Notes: generated by a model from the letters alone, not told the origin. Counted from the stretch's first letter, positions 46,191 through 55,062 are shown. The stretch is DNA of 64,000 bases from Pelistega sp. (GCA_030538255.1 JAUNUI010000004.1:1-64000), one strand, 5' to 3'. Translations and numbers: made by a program.

Positions 46191-49057
46191 TATTTCGCTC
46201 CTGATTTGTGGCGTTTAGAACGAAGGGATTGGTGAGCTAAGGCAACCAGCATATAGGTTGTTGCACCGACCACGAGTGCAAAGACTCCCAAATCAAATAA
46301 AATAACGCTAGATAGGTGTAACTCACCGATGATGGGGAGATGTAGATCTATCGCAAGGGCCGATAAGAAAGGCAAACCGAATGCCAAGGGCAATAAACCA
46401 GTTAATACGGCTAACAGCAAGCCAACCGATAGCCAATTCTGTGGACGAATACGAGAGCGCATCTCAACCCAATGAATTCCACTAATCATATAGTGAATAA
46501 TAATGCCAATGGCGAACGTGACGCCAGCAACAAAGCCACCACCAGGATAGTTGTGACCGCGTAGGAAGAAGAACGCGGCAATCATGGCGATGACGGGCAT
46601 GAGTAGTCGTGCCAGGACATTAGGCACCAATAAAGTACCACGGGGTAGTTCTTCATTCTCTTTAATACGAGCCAAGTCAGGGGTGCTAATTTCGTGGCGC
46701 TTTTCAAGTGCATAAATCGTTTCTTGTGGTGGACGGAAACGACGTAATAAGGCATAGACAGTCAGAGCTACGATGCCGACGACAACAATTTCACCCATCG
46801 TGTCGAAGGCACGGAAATCAACCAAAATAACGTTCACCACGTTGGTGCCACCCCCCTCAGGCAAGGCCTTTTCAAGGTAGAAGCGACCGACTGCTGGCAC
46901 AGTATTGCGGGTCATTAAAATATAGCTTAAGAAGGTAAGTCCTGCACCAACGCTAATCGCAATCACCATATCACGAAGGTGACGCAATTGAGTAAGTGTT
47001 GCATCACGATCATCATTCTCACGGCTTAATGGCGGTAACCAGCGTAAGCCGAGCAACAGCAGTACCAAGGTAACCACTTCAATCACTAATTGCGTTAATG
47101 CTAAGTCAGGTGCAGATAACCAGGCAAACGTAACGGTGGTTACAATGCCTGCACCACCAGCTAAAATCACCGCGCGAAAGCGGTTAAATTTAGCCTGATA
47201 GGCGGCTCCTATGGCGCATGCTGCACCGACTGTCCATAAAATAGCGAAGGCATAGTCAAATTGTGTACGCGGTAGGCGCATCCACTGGTTATAGCCAAGC
47301 AGTGGAATAATGGCGACGATTAAGCTGACGAGTACAATACACAGGATCTGCACTTGCATACGGCTAGAAGAAATATAGCCCATAGTGGTATGCGCCGCAT
47401 TGTCTAGCCAGTCTAAGAAACCATCAAAAATACTGCGTCCATCAAAACGCTCGACTAAAGGCGTATAACCAGGGTTGGCTTGCCAGTAAGGCTTTAAAAT
47501 CCAGACAACAATTACGCCACCAATAAGCGCGGAAATACTCATCAGCAATGGGATATTAATGCCATGCCAAATCGCTAAATGAAACTCGGTGGCTGAATAA
47601 CCTAAGATAGAATACACCGCAACACGTAAGGTATCGCCAACGATAAGCTCAGGCATTAACCCAATTAAGATACATAAGATAAGTAGAAATGCGCTAGGGA
47701 ATAGCATCCATTTATTAGGGTCATGTGGATTTTGCGGGAGGTTTTCAGCCGGAGGGCCAAAAAACACTTTGTTCACAAAGCGATATGAGTAGGCCACACT
47801 AAATGTACTTGCCACAACTGCTAAAATCGGCACAATATAATTAAGTTCCCCACTTAATTCAAGGGTTTCCGCTAAAAACATTTCTTTAGAAATAAAACCA
47901 TTGAGTAGTGGTACACCTGCCATGGCGGCCGCCGCTAAAATGGCCAGACCCGCCGTAATTGGCATGGCTTTACGCAGGCCAGAGAGAATATGCATATCGC
48001 GCGTGCCTGTTTCGTGATCGACAATTCCCGTGATCATAAACAAGGACGCTTTAAAGGCAGCATGGTTAATCATATGGAACACTGCTGCAATCAGCGCCAT
48101 TTGATTATTCATGGCTAAGAGTAGGGTAATGAGACCCAGATGACTGATGGTCGAATAGGCCAGTACTGACTTCAGGTCTTGCTGGAAAGTGGCGACATAA
48201 GCCCCGATACAAAGCGAAAGTAGACCGGCTGAGCCAATAATCCAGAACCACTCATCAGTCATCGCTAAGATAGGCCAAAAGCGAGCAAGAATAAATACAC
48301 CCGCCTTAACCAGCGTGGCTGAGTGTAGGTAGGCTGATACAGGGGTTGGGGCTGCCATCGCATTCGGCAACCAAAAATGGAAGGGAAATTGCGCGCTTTT
48401 TGTTAGAGCACCGAGAGCAAATAGGATAACGATCGCAAAGTAAAGATCACTGTGACGAATGAGATCGCCCGAATTTAGTATGATGCTAAGATCGTAGGTA
48501 CCCACCACATGACCAATCAGTAACATGGCAGCGAGTAAGCAAAAGCCACCACCAGCTGTAATTGTTAAAGCTATTCGTGCGCCTCGGCGTGCATCGGGAC
48601 GGTGATGCCAATAGGCAATCAACATGAAAGAGGAAAGGGAAGTTAGCTCCCAAAAAATCACCAGTTGGATGACATTGCCTGAAGTAACCACACCCAACAT
48701 AGAGCCCATAAAGGCAAGGAAGAAGGCAAAAAAGCGCGGTACTGGATCGGCAGGATCCATATAATAGCGTGCGTAAATGACAACCAGCAAACCGATTAAG
48801 GATACCAATAAGGCAAAAAGCCAAGCAAAGCCATCAAGTCGGAAGGTAATATTCAGATCGAGGAAAGGCATCCACTCAATCTTATGCTCGATGATTTGAC
48901 CTGAAAAAATCACAGGTGCATGCCATAGTAAAATGGCTGTACATGTCGCCGCAATCAGTCCCCCTAGCATTGCTTCTCGATTGCGCGCGTCTTGCGGCAG
49001 AAAACCAGCCAGTATACTTCCAATAAAAGGCAATAAAACGAGAAGTGTTAAGCTCAT
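46190..49057 (-). CDS. mrpA: Mrp-type Na+/H+ antiporter subunit A with fused MrpB domain
   Basis: A 955-residue NuoL-like main subunit with about 21 helices plus a C-terminal MrpB part (from about 800, with RGHNYPGGGFVAGVTFAIG). The N-terminal half has LVIFWELTSLSSFMLIAYWHH (conserved Glu, about 132-152) and KSAQFPFHFWLPNAMAAPTPVSAYLHSATLVKAG (Lys and His of the channel). The A-B fusion defines the group 2 (Pha-like) operons of Proteobacteria. This is the first gene of an A-C-D-E-F-G operon. Confidence 0.95.
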   Translation of the reverse strand: MSLTLLVLLPFIGSILAGFLPQDARNREAMLGGLIAATCTAILLWHAPVIFSGQIIEHKIEWMPFLDLNITFRLDGFAWLFALLVSLIGLLVVIYARYYMDPADPVPRFFAFFLAFMGSMLGVVTSGNVIQLVIFWELTSLSSFMLIAYWHHRPDARRGARIALTITAGGGFCLLAAMLLIGHVVGTYDLSIILNSGDLIRHSDLYFAIVILFALGALTKSAQFPFHFWLPNAMAAPTPVSAYLHSATLVKAGVFILARFWPILAMTDEWFWIIGSAGLLSLCIGAYVATFQQDLKSVLAYSTISHLGLITLLLAMNNQMALIAAVFHMINHAAFKASLFMITGIVDHETGTRDMHILSGLRKAMPITAGLAILAAAAMAGVPLLNGFISKEMFLAETLELSGELNYIVPILAVVASTFSVAYSYRFVNKVFFGPPAENLPQNPHDPNKWMLFPSAFLLILCILIGLMPELIVGDTLRVAVYSILGYSATEFHLAIWHGINIPLLMSISALIGGVIVVWILKPYWQANPGYTPLVERFDGRSIFDGFLDWLDNAAHTTMGYISSSRMQVQILCIVLVSLIVAIIPLLGYNQWMRLPRTQFDYAFAILWTVGAACAIGAAYQAKFNRFRAVILAGGAGIVTTVTFAWLSAPDLALTQLVIEVVTLVLLLLGLRWLPPLSRENDDRDATLTQLRHLRDMVIAISVGAGLTFLSYILMTRNTVPAVGRFYLEKALPEGGGTNVVNVILVDFRAFDTMGEIVVVGIVALTVYALLRRFRPPQETIYALEKRHEISTPDLARIKENEELPRGTLLVPNVLARLLMPVIAMIAAFFFLRGHNYPGGGFVAGVTFAIGIIIHYMISGIHWVEMRSRIRPQNWLSVGLLLAVLTGLLPLAFGLPFLSALAIDLHLPIIGELHLSSVILFDLGVFALVVGATTYMLVALAHQSLRSKRHKSGAK

Positions 49058-49461
49058 CTAGGTATTTTTAATAAGGAAAGATTGGTAAAGAGATTCTGTG
49101 CTGTCCAACGGGATTAAATCGCTGTTTGACAAAGCTGCCAATTTCGCCGAATAGCACTTGATAATACGATATTTTAGGTAAAAAGTGGGGGATTTTGAAA
49201 GATTTAATGTAATAAACTTAGTCGTTTTAGGGTTTTTGAGGACTTTTTATACGGTTTGTTTTGCTTGAAAAAAATCTGTGAGCCACACATAAAGTTATTT
49301 TGTTGCGATATGGCTTGTATTTAATAGCAGTTGAGCGGAGTTAATGAAAAAACTAGCTTTATTTTTTCCAGTGATTAAGGAAACAGATAGAAGCTAGTTT
49401 ATGTGAATGACTTTGTCAATGGATAAGGTAAGAGGCACTGAGTGTGTCTCCCAAAAGGACC
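49058..49461. other. Spacer upstream of the antiporter operon
   Basis: 404 bp. It holds the terminator of the sigma/anti-sigma gene (49347-49400) and must hold the antiporter operon promoter on the minus strand. I see no gene, riboswitch or clear promoter pair. Confidence 0.5.
49347..49400 (-). terminator. Terminator downstream of the sigma/anti-sigma gene
   Basis: AAACTAGCTT (49350-49359) is inverse to AAGCTAGTTT (49391-49400). On the minus strand the stem is followed by a T run (A run at 49347-49352). The loop is long (31 nt), which lowers confidence. Confidence 0.6.
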
Positions 49462-50787
49462 TTATTTTAAATTAACGACCGCGCCTTCATAGAGAATTTG
49501 CCCACTAATTTGCCCGGTTTGTGAGCCACCCTTGGGTTCAATGCTGATAAATAAGGTATCGCCTTGACGGATACGCTGTCCTGAGCTGAGCTCGGTACTT
49601 TGGGTTGCCTTCAATAAGGCGAGAGAGCGAGTCAGTCCAGTGCTTTCACGCTGCCAGAGCTGTAAATCCAAGTTGTCGCCCATATTCTGTTGAATAACGG
49701 GTGTTAGGATAAGTTGATTGCCTTGTTCAACCACGAAGCCAACTTCATTCTTCTGTAGCGACGAGTAGAGAACAGCAACTTGACGTACAGGATTTTCAAA
49801 AGGGCGAAGAATAATTGTTGCGATCAGTAAAGCGGCTAATACTGCACTTAGGTAACGCCAGAAACGACGACTGATCCAGTAGCGTTTTAGTTTTTGCGCA
49901 AAGCTTTTCTTGCCTTCAGGATTGTCACCTTGCGCTTGACTTAGTGCTAATTCATCCGCAAGTTCTTGTTCATCGACAGGACTATTTTGTTCTGGGATAA
50001 TGGCTTGCTTGATGCGCACCCAAACGCTCTCAGGCGCATCATCAGGGCTAAGTTGCTTGAGGAAGTGAAGGAATTCTTCCTCCCAAATAAGACTGAGTTT
50101 TTCAGCGGTTAAATCATTGGCAAAGAGATTGACAATTTTATCATTCTCCTCTTTGGTTAAGCCACCAAGCACAAACTCACCAATAGTGATGATATCGTCA
50201 TGCTGCACATTCAGTACTTCACGTTGTTGGCTAAGATGACGTAGGCCGAGTTGAATGTTCTCTTTAAGTCGACCTAGAGGCAAATTCAAAAGGGTTGCTG
50301 TCTGCGCTTGCGATTGACCGCTAAAATACATACTCAGCAAGACGCGCTGCGTCTCTTCGGGTAGGTCTTCGAAGGCCTTATCAAATGAACCAGGTTCGAT
50401 GAACTCATGGACACCCGCATGCAGATTCTGGCATTCATCACCGACAATGAACGGATGTTTGTCTTTATTATGTTCTTTCAGCGCGTCGAAATGTTTCTTG
50501 ATCGTGGTGTTTAAACGGTAACGGAAGATGCAATACAGCCAACCACGCGCCGAGCCTTGTTCCTCATCAAAATATTTTGCATTGTCCCAAACTAGGGCAA
50601 AGGTATCAATTAAGGTTTCTTGGGCAAAATTATGCTGATGTAAAACCTTAAAACCAAAGCCTAACATGAGGCTTGACTCTTGCTCGTATAATTGTTGTAG
50701 CGCGCGCTTGTTCCCCTTGGCAATAGCCTTAAGTACTTTAGCGTAATTAAAGTTAGTATATTTATCCTGCACTTTTTCCTGTACCAT
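49462..50787 (-). CDS. Fused ECF sigma factor / membrane anti-sigma factor
   Basis: 441 residues in one frame. Residues about 26-97 match sigma region 2 (ETLIDTFALVWDNAKYFDEEQGSARGWL..RYRLNT) and 137-190 match region 4 with a helix-turn-helix (LPEETQRVLLSMYFSGQSQAQ). Residues 200-260 resemble the helical anti-sigma domain of RskA-type proteins (IGEFVLGGLTKEEN) and lack zinc Cys/His ligands. One membrane helix follows at about 312-328, and an RskA C-terminal periplasmic domain ends with GGSQTGQISGQILYEG. Sigma and anti-sigma are normally two genes; here they are one polypeptide, so sigma release would need proteolysis. It is divergent from the SDR gene across 55 bp. Confidence 0.8.
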   Translation of the reverse strand: MVQEKVQDKYTNFNYAKVLKAIAKGNKRALQQLYEQESSLMLGFGFKVLHQHNFAQETLIDTFALVWDNAKYFDEEQGSARGWLYCIFRYRLNTTIKKHFDALKEHNKDKHPFIVGDECQNLHAGVHEFIEPGSFDKAFEDLPEETQRVLLSMYFSGQSQAQTATLLNLPLGRLKENIQLGLRHLSQQREVLNVQHDDIITIGEFVLGGLTKEENDKIVNLFANDLTAEKLSLIWEEEFLHFLKQLSPDDAPESVWVRIKQAIIPEQNSPVDEQELADELALSQAQGDNPEGKKSFAQKLKRYWISRRFWRYLSAVLAALLIATIILRPFENPVRQVAVLYSSLQKNEVGFVVEQGNQLILTPVIQQNMGDNLDLQLWQRESTGLTRSLALLKATQSTELSSGQRIRQGDTLFISIEPKGGSQTGQISGQILYEGAVVNLK

Positions 50788-50842
50788 GCTTAAAACCCGT
50801 AGAATTTCCTTGATTTTAGCCCAAAATAACAGTGAGTCATAG

Positions 50843-51634
50843 ATGAATCATGAATTTGATAATGTAAATAATTCTTTCCTGGCACAATTTAGCTTACAGG
50901 GCAAGGTGGCTTTTATATCAGCCTCTAGTCAAGGCCTAGGACTTGCTATGGCCAAAGCCATGGCTGCTAGTGGCGCAGAGGTGTATATTAACGGCCGTCA
51001 ACAAGCTGCCCTAGATCGTGTGATCGCTCAAGCACATGAAGAAGGCATTGTTTTACACTGTTTTTGTGGTGATATGTCTGTTCGCAGCGAAATTGAAGGT
51101 TTAATGGCGTATTTTCAACAACAGCAAAAGCGCTGTGACATCGTGGTGAACAATTTAGGTATGCGCATGCGAGAATCATGGGACGGGTTTTCTTTCGAGC
51201 AGATGCAAGCCATGCTAGAGAGTAATTTATTAGCACCAATGTATTTATCTCAGTTGATGGCTCAGCAGATGGTGCAAGGAGGTCGTATTATTTCGATCAG
51301 CTCTGTCGCAGGGCCAATTGCACGCGTGGGCGACGCCGTCTATCCGATTACTAAATCTGGTATATCTGCTATGACACGTTCGCTAGCGGTACAGTATGCA
51401 AAGCTGGGAGTTTGTTGTAATGCAATTGCTCCTGGTGCCTTTGCTACCGAGTCGAATGCTGCCTTAGCGTTGGATCCCGTGAAGGGTGCGCATATGAGTC
51501 AACGGATTCCCATGCAACGTTGGGGGAAAACTGAAGAAATTGCTGGCTTGGCGGTCTTTTTGGCCAGTGAACTATCCTCATATCTGACGGGGCAAGTAAT
51601 TGCTGTGGATGGCGGCTTGTCAGTATTGTTTTAA
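50843..51634 (+). CDS. Short-chain dehydrogenase/reductase, gluconate 5-dehydrogenase-like
   Basis: A 263-residue classical SDR. The cofactor loop is SASSQGLGLAMA (about 26-37), with NNLG in place of the usual NNAG (about 103-106); the catalytic triad is Ser (SISSVAG), Tyr (YPITK) and Lys, and PGAFATE near 198-204 is the post-catalytic PG motif. The substrate is unknown. It shares a 55-bp divergent promoter region with the sigma/anti-sigma fusion and may be a target of it. Confidence 0.9.
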   Translation: MNHEFDNVNNSFLAQFSLQGKVAFISASSQGLGLAMAKAMAASGAEVYINGRQQAALDRVIAQAHEEGIVLHCFCGDMSVRSEIEGLMAYFQQQQKRCDIVVNNLGMRMRESWDGFSFEQMQAMLESNLLAPMYLSQLMAQQMVQGGRIISISSVAGPIARVGDAVYPITKSGISAMTRSLAVQYAKLGVCCNAIAPGAFATESNAALALDPVKGAHMSQRIPMQRWGKTEEIAGLAVFLASELSSYLTGQVIAVDGGLSVLF

Positions 51635-51925
51635 CTGTTTATCAAAACTCAGCGTAAAACCTTGTTCGTAAAACCTTATTATGCCTGATTTTCCATGCCT
51701 AGCACGTTTACTGGCGCTGCATTTGCCTCATCGAGTGCCAGCTTAGCTTGAGGAAGCGAAGGCACCTGCTAGCAAGCTGATAGTGATAATGATTACGCAA
51801 GAAATCGTTTTGTGACAGCCTCTTTAGGGCGGAAATATAAGGCGTAAGTATGACAGCAAGTGCAATGGGTATGTGATGCTTAGCTTGGGCGTCTTTTAAA
51901 TCAATTCAGAACTCTATTTAGCGAC
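51635..51925. other. Spacer after the SDR gene
   Basis: No gene is seen. CGTAAAACCTTGTT (51653-51666) is tandemly repeated as CGTAAAACCTTATT (51667-51680), 13 of 14 identical, shortly after the SDR stop. Confidence 0.6.
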
Positions 51926-51978
51926 AAAAAAATGACCTCCCAAATGTCAGATTCTTTAGATCTAGCTTCTGGAGGTCA
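51926..51978 (-). terminator. Terminator of the Bug gene
   Basis: On the minus strand TGACCTCC (51971-51978 inverted) pairs with GGAGGTCA (51933-51940 inverted), followed by seven T (A run 51926-51932). The loop has a nested AGA/TCT stem. Confidence 0.8.
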
Positions 51979-52016
51979 CTTTAAGGCAAGGGCTTAGTGT
52001 TTATTGTTTACGTGGC

Positions 52017-53036
52017 TTACTTCTTCAAATCTAGACTTTCTATTAAAGGCTGCCAGCGTTTTTTCTCTTCAAGCATATAAGCGGTGAAGCTCTCAGGTGT
52101 TGATGGAATTGGATCCATATATTGAGCCTTAATTAACTCTACGACTTGGGGGTTATGTAAGGCATCAAAGAGGGCTTTTTGGAGTTTGCTACGAATTGCC
52201 TCAGGAACTTTACTCGAAATCACAAAACCACTCCAGGCCTGGCTATCAATCTCGGCGACACCTGTGCTGCTAACGGTTGGTACATCAGGTAAGGTGCTAT
52301 TGGGTTTATCGCTAGTTTGGGCGAGGATTTTTAGGCGGCCATCTTGGGCTAGGGGAACCACAGCGATCGGTGCTAAAGCGGTGAATTGTGTATCACCTGC
52401 CAATAAGGAGTTAATTGCTGCTGGTGATGAAGGGTAGGGAATCGCTGTTGCTTGCCCACCAATGGCTTTTAATAAGAGTTCCATGGATAAGTGTGAGCCT
52501 GAGCCTGTGCCTGGAATGGCAAAATTATATTTATCAGGATTGTTTTTAATTGCATTCACGAGTTCTTCTAAGGTCGTGATATTCAAGCTATTGTTGGCGA
52601 CAATCACGTTCGGTTGCGTTACCGCCAGCGTAAGAGGAGCTAAGTCTGTTTCTGGGTGGTAGCCTAGTTCATTAAAGATAAATTGATTGTAGACCAAGGG
52701 GCCATTGATACTGATGCCGAAGGTATAGCCATCAGGCTTGGCGCGGGCGATGGCTGCTGTACCGATATTGCCACCAGCACCTGCTTTATTATCAATCACA
52801 ATGGTTTGTCCTAGGGTTTTGCTGGCTTCAGCGGCGACAATGCGCGCTACTTGGTCTGGTGTAGAGCCAGCGCCAAATGGGACGATTAGATGAATATCAC
52901 GGCTAGGCCACTGCTCAATGGCTTCAGCTGCGACCGAAGACTGTGCCAAAGCAGGGCTTACACTCAAGGCTATACTGCAAAGGCTTAGGTTAAGCGCACG
53001 GCGAGTGATGTGGTGAAAATTGGATAAAAAAGACAT
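52017..53036 (-). CDS. Bug/TctC-family tripartite tricarboxylate transporter receptor
   Basis: A 339-residue periplasmic solute-binding protein, with signal peptide cleavage after ALA (residue 31). Family motifs: PFGAGSTPDQVAR (about 54-66), VIDNKAGAGGNIGTAAIARAKPDGYTFG, and GTGSGSHL. Bug proteins bind carboxylates or other small acids and are greatly expanded in Alcaligenaceae. No TctA/TctB membrane genes are adjacent, so it is an orphan receptor. It lies 23 bp after the two unknown genes and may be in one transcript with them. Confidence 0.93.
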   Translation of the reverse strand: MSFLSNFHHITRRALNLSLCSIALSVSPALAQSSVAAEAIEQWPSRDIHLIVPFGAGSTPDQVARIVAAEASKTLGQTIVIDNKAGAGGNIGTAAIARAKPDGYTFGISINGPLVYNQFIFNELGYHPETDLAPLTLAVTQPNVIVANNSLNITTLEELVNAIKNNPDKYNFAIPGTGSGSHLSMELLLKAIGGQATAIPYPSSPAAINSLLAGDTQFTALAPIAVVPLAQDGRLKILAQTSDKPNSTLPDVPTVSSTGVAEIDSQAWSGFVISSKVPEAIRSKLQKALFDALHNPQVVELIKAQYMDPIPSTPESFTAYMLEEKKRWQPLIESLDLKK

Positions 53037-53059
53037 GATAATAACTCTACTTATATAAA

Positions 53060-53455
53060 TTATGGTTTGGGTAAGTTGAAGTCGGATGGTGAGGTGGGTG
53101 TTTGAACACGACCAAATAAAGTATCGTAATAAATATTGGGTGCAAAGTGACCATCAGCTTGCTGAATGGGTGTCTGATTTTTCGCTTGCAAGAAATCGGC
53201 ATGACTTAGGGTCTGTGTTAATTCACGGTAGCGTTGCTCACAGAGGTAGAATGAATCTTGTTCTGCTGCTTCGTATTGATAACGCTCAAGATATATTTTT
53301 TCCATGCAGGTATTGATAGCTTTATGCTTATCATAATCGCGGAAACCAGTCTCATCGGCGAAAATTAATTGATGATTAAAAAAGCTTACGATAAGACCAA
53401 GAATTAAACCTAATAAAGCAATACTGACGAAAACTAGCTTACTTTTACGCATCAT
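53060..53455 (-). CDS. Unknown small protein with N-terminal membrane anchor
   Basis: 131 residues: a hydrophobic segment (about 8-26), then a soluble part with two cysteines 22 residues apart (TCMEKIY..FYLCEQRYREL, about 50 and 73) and a Pro-rich C-terminus. No family is recognised. It overlaps the upstream lipoprotein gene by 4 bp (ATGA). The spacing of Cys-helix-Cys-xx-R resembles the lipoprotein's (see there), suggesting the two may be distant relatives or partners. Confidence 0.65.
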   Translation of the reverse strand: MMRKSKLVFVSIALLGLILGLIVSFFNHQLIFADETGFRDYDKHKAINTCMEKIYLERYQYEAAEQDSFYLCEQRYRELTQTLSHADFLQAKNQTPIQQADGHFAPNIYYDTLFGRVQTPTSPSDFNLPKP

Positions 53456-53877
53456 TGTGCCTCCGCAGATTTAGGTTCCAGACCAAATATAATCATGGCA
53501 ATCATTGCATTGGTTTGCTTGTCTTTGGGGGATAAGGTTTCGTAGATATCTTTAAGGACATATTTATTGGGGTAGGCACGTTGGAAGTTCTCATAAATGT
53601 GCTGTTGTAAGCTCAGATAACTCTCTAAAGAGACTTCTTTCATGAATTCTTTAACTCGAAACGTGCAAAGTTTCTCAATATCCGTAGCATTTAGAGACTT
53701 GTCCTCGCCGTGTTGCACCTGAATTAATCCAGACTCAATGCCAGATTGACAATAAGTGAATAATTCCTGTTGAATATCAGTAGGATAGGGTGGTTTGCTG
53801 CATGCAGCCAACAAGCTAGCGCTACAGAGTATAAGTGCAATGGGACGAAACGAATTAATCAGTTTCATAGGGTTCAT
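53452..53877 (-). CDS. Unknown lipoprotein
   Basis: 141 residues with a lipoprotein signal: LLAAC with acylated C26, followed by SKPP, so outer-membrane retention is likely (no Asp at +2). The mature part has a Cys pair about 30 residues apart (TYCQSG..KLCTFRV) and charged helices. No family is recognised. It is the first gene of a likely three-gene unit with the anchored protein and the Bug receptor. Confidence 0.7.
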   Translation of the reverse strand: MNPMKLINSFRPIALILCSASLLAACSKPPYPTDIQQELFTYCQSGIESGLIQVQHGEDKSLNATDIEKLCTFRVKEFMKEVSLESYLSLQQHIYENFQRAYPNKYVLKDIYETLSPKDKQTNAMIAMIIFGLEPKSAEAQ

Positions 53878-53985
53878 ATTAGGACGAAACGCAGTATAAT
53901 AAGAGAGTATTATAAGCGTTAATGCTTAAGCTGTTCGTTGACTTATGTTCTCTTGTCTAATTAAGTGAGGGTAGTGAAGTTCTGC

Positions 53986-54158
53986 ATTAACGTGGCAATA
54001 ATGTCGAATAAGCACGAGATTAACGTGGTAATAATGCTGAATTAGCGCAGCATCAGGTCGCTATAAATGCAATATAAGTTCAAATAAATGCGATATTAGT
54101 GCATCATTACCCGTCGTATTATCAGTATTTAACGGGCGTATTATCAGTGTTGAACGGG
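53986..54158. repeat. Cluster of three different tandem repeats
   Basis: Three unit types lie end to end. ATTAACGTGG(C/T)AATAATG at 53986 and 54019 has period 33. ATAAATGC(A/G)ATAT(A/T)AGT at 54063 and 54084 has period 21. CGTATTATCAGT(A/G)TT(T/G)AAC plus GGG at 54115-54136 and 54137-54158 has period 22. They fill the space up to the M23 peptidase start. Confidence 0.85.
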
Positions 54159-54169
54159 AAATCCAACGG

Positions 54170-54838
54170 GTGAGAATTTTATCATTTGTTCTATCATTTG
54201 CATGTCTGGGCGCTGCTTCCGCGCAAACCAGTACGGTTGAGCTCGACCTCGATTTTGAGAGTTTAGACAATGATGTACAAATCGTCTGTAATAAACAATG
54301 TAAAGAAAATCCTCACTTAAATCGTTCGATTAGCTTTGATAGTTTAATGACCAAACCTGTTGGCTCAGCACGAGTCTCCTCGCAATATGGTTGGCGCTTA
54401 CATCCTGTTCTTCAAGTGAATCGCCTCCACGCGGGTACTGATTTTGCGGTACCGATTGGTACGCCTGTTAAAGCAGCACAATCTGGTAAGGTGGTGTTTG
54501 CAGGCGTTAAGGGTGGCTATGGTAAGTTGTTAGTGATTCAACATGATGCTGTACATAGCACGGTATATGGCCATCTGAATGAGTTTGCTTCAAGTATCAA
54601 AGTAGGGAGTATGGTGCAGCGTGGCCAGGTTGTTGCTAAGAGCGGCAATACAGGCATGTCTACGGGACCACATCTGCACTTCGAAGTCCGTGTCAATGGT
54701 TTAGCTGTGCATCCGCATACAGGTAAGAGCTTATCAAATAAAGTCTTAGTGCTGAATGAAGATAAGATTCCAGCCAGTACCAATGGTGTGAGTGTTCAAC
54801 GCCAGAAGAATGGCCGCATTCGTACGGTGATTCGTTAG
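54170..54838 (+). CDS. M23 family metallopeptidase
   Basis: 222 residues from a GTG start, with a short signal peptide cleaved after ASA (residue 18). The LytM domain has zinc ligands H87 and D91 (LHAGTD) and H170 (HLHFEV), with H135 and H168 as catalytic histidines. All are present, so it should be an active peptidoglycan endopeptidase, not an EnvC/NlpD-type activator. It has no LysM domain or coiled coil. C40 and C44 could form a disulfide. Confidence 0.88.
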   Translation: MRILSFVLSFACLGAASAQTSTVELDLDFESLDNDVQIVCNKQCKENPHLNRSISFDSLMTKPVGSARVSSQYGWRLHPVLQVNRLHAGTDFAVPIGTPVKAAQSGKVVFAGVKGGYGKLLVIQHDAVHSTVYGHLNEFASSIKVGSMVQRGQVVAKSGNTGMSTGPHLHFEVRVNGLAVHPHTGKSLSNKVLVLNEDKIPASTNGVSVQRQKNGRIRTVIR

Positions 54839-54930
54839 GCATATACCAAATTACGGCTAACTTGCGTTAATCTACAATATGTTTTTATTGAGCGCGAGCG
54901 TAATAATATTCTCGCCACGATCCATAAGGT

Positions 54931-55062
54931 ATCACTTTGAGATTTGTCTCAGTGCTTAAAAATCAGCTTGCGACTCACCTGGTTCTCAGTAATATTACTT
55001 TGAGACTCACCTCGGTCTCAGAAATATCAGCCTGAGTCTCACTACGCCTCTGAAAAATCACC
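54931..55062. repeat. About 32-bp degenerate tandem repeat, four units, partly hairpin-forming
   Basis: Units start at 54931, 54962, 54994 and 55026, with a partial fifth at 55057 (periods 31-32). Each opens AT(C/T)A and carries a GAGxCTCAC..TCTCAG core. Stems are clear in unit 1 (TGAGA-tttg-TCTCA, 54938-54951) and unit 3 (TGAGAC-8 nt-GTCTCA, 55001-55020), and degraded in units 2 and 4. The array occupies the leader of the beta-CASP gene. Confidence 0.85.

Noticed and set aside
54931..55062. CRISPR array
   Set aside because: The 32-bp units are contiguous and degenerate with no distinct spacers, and there are no cas genes in the window.
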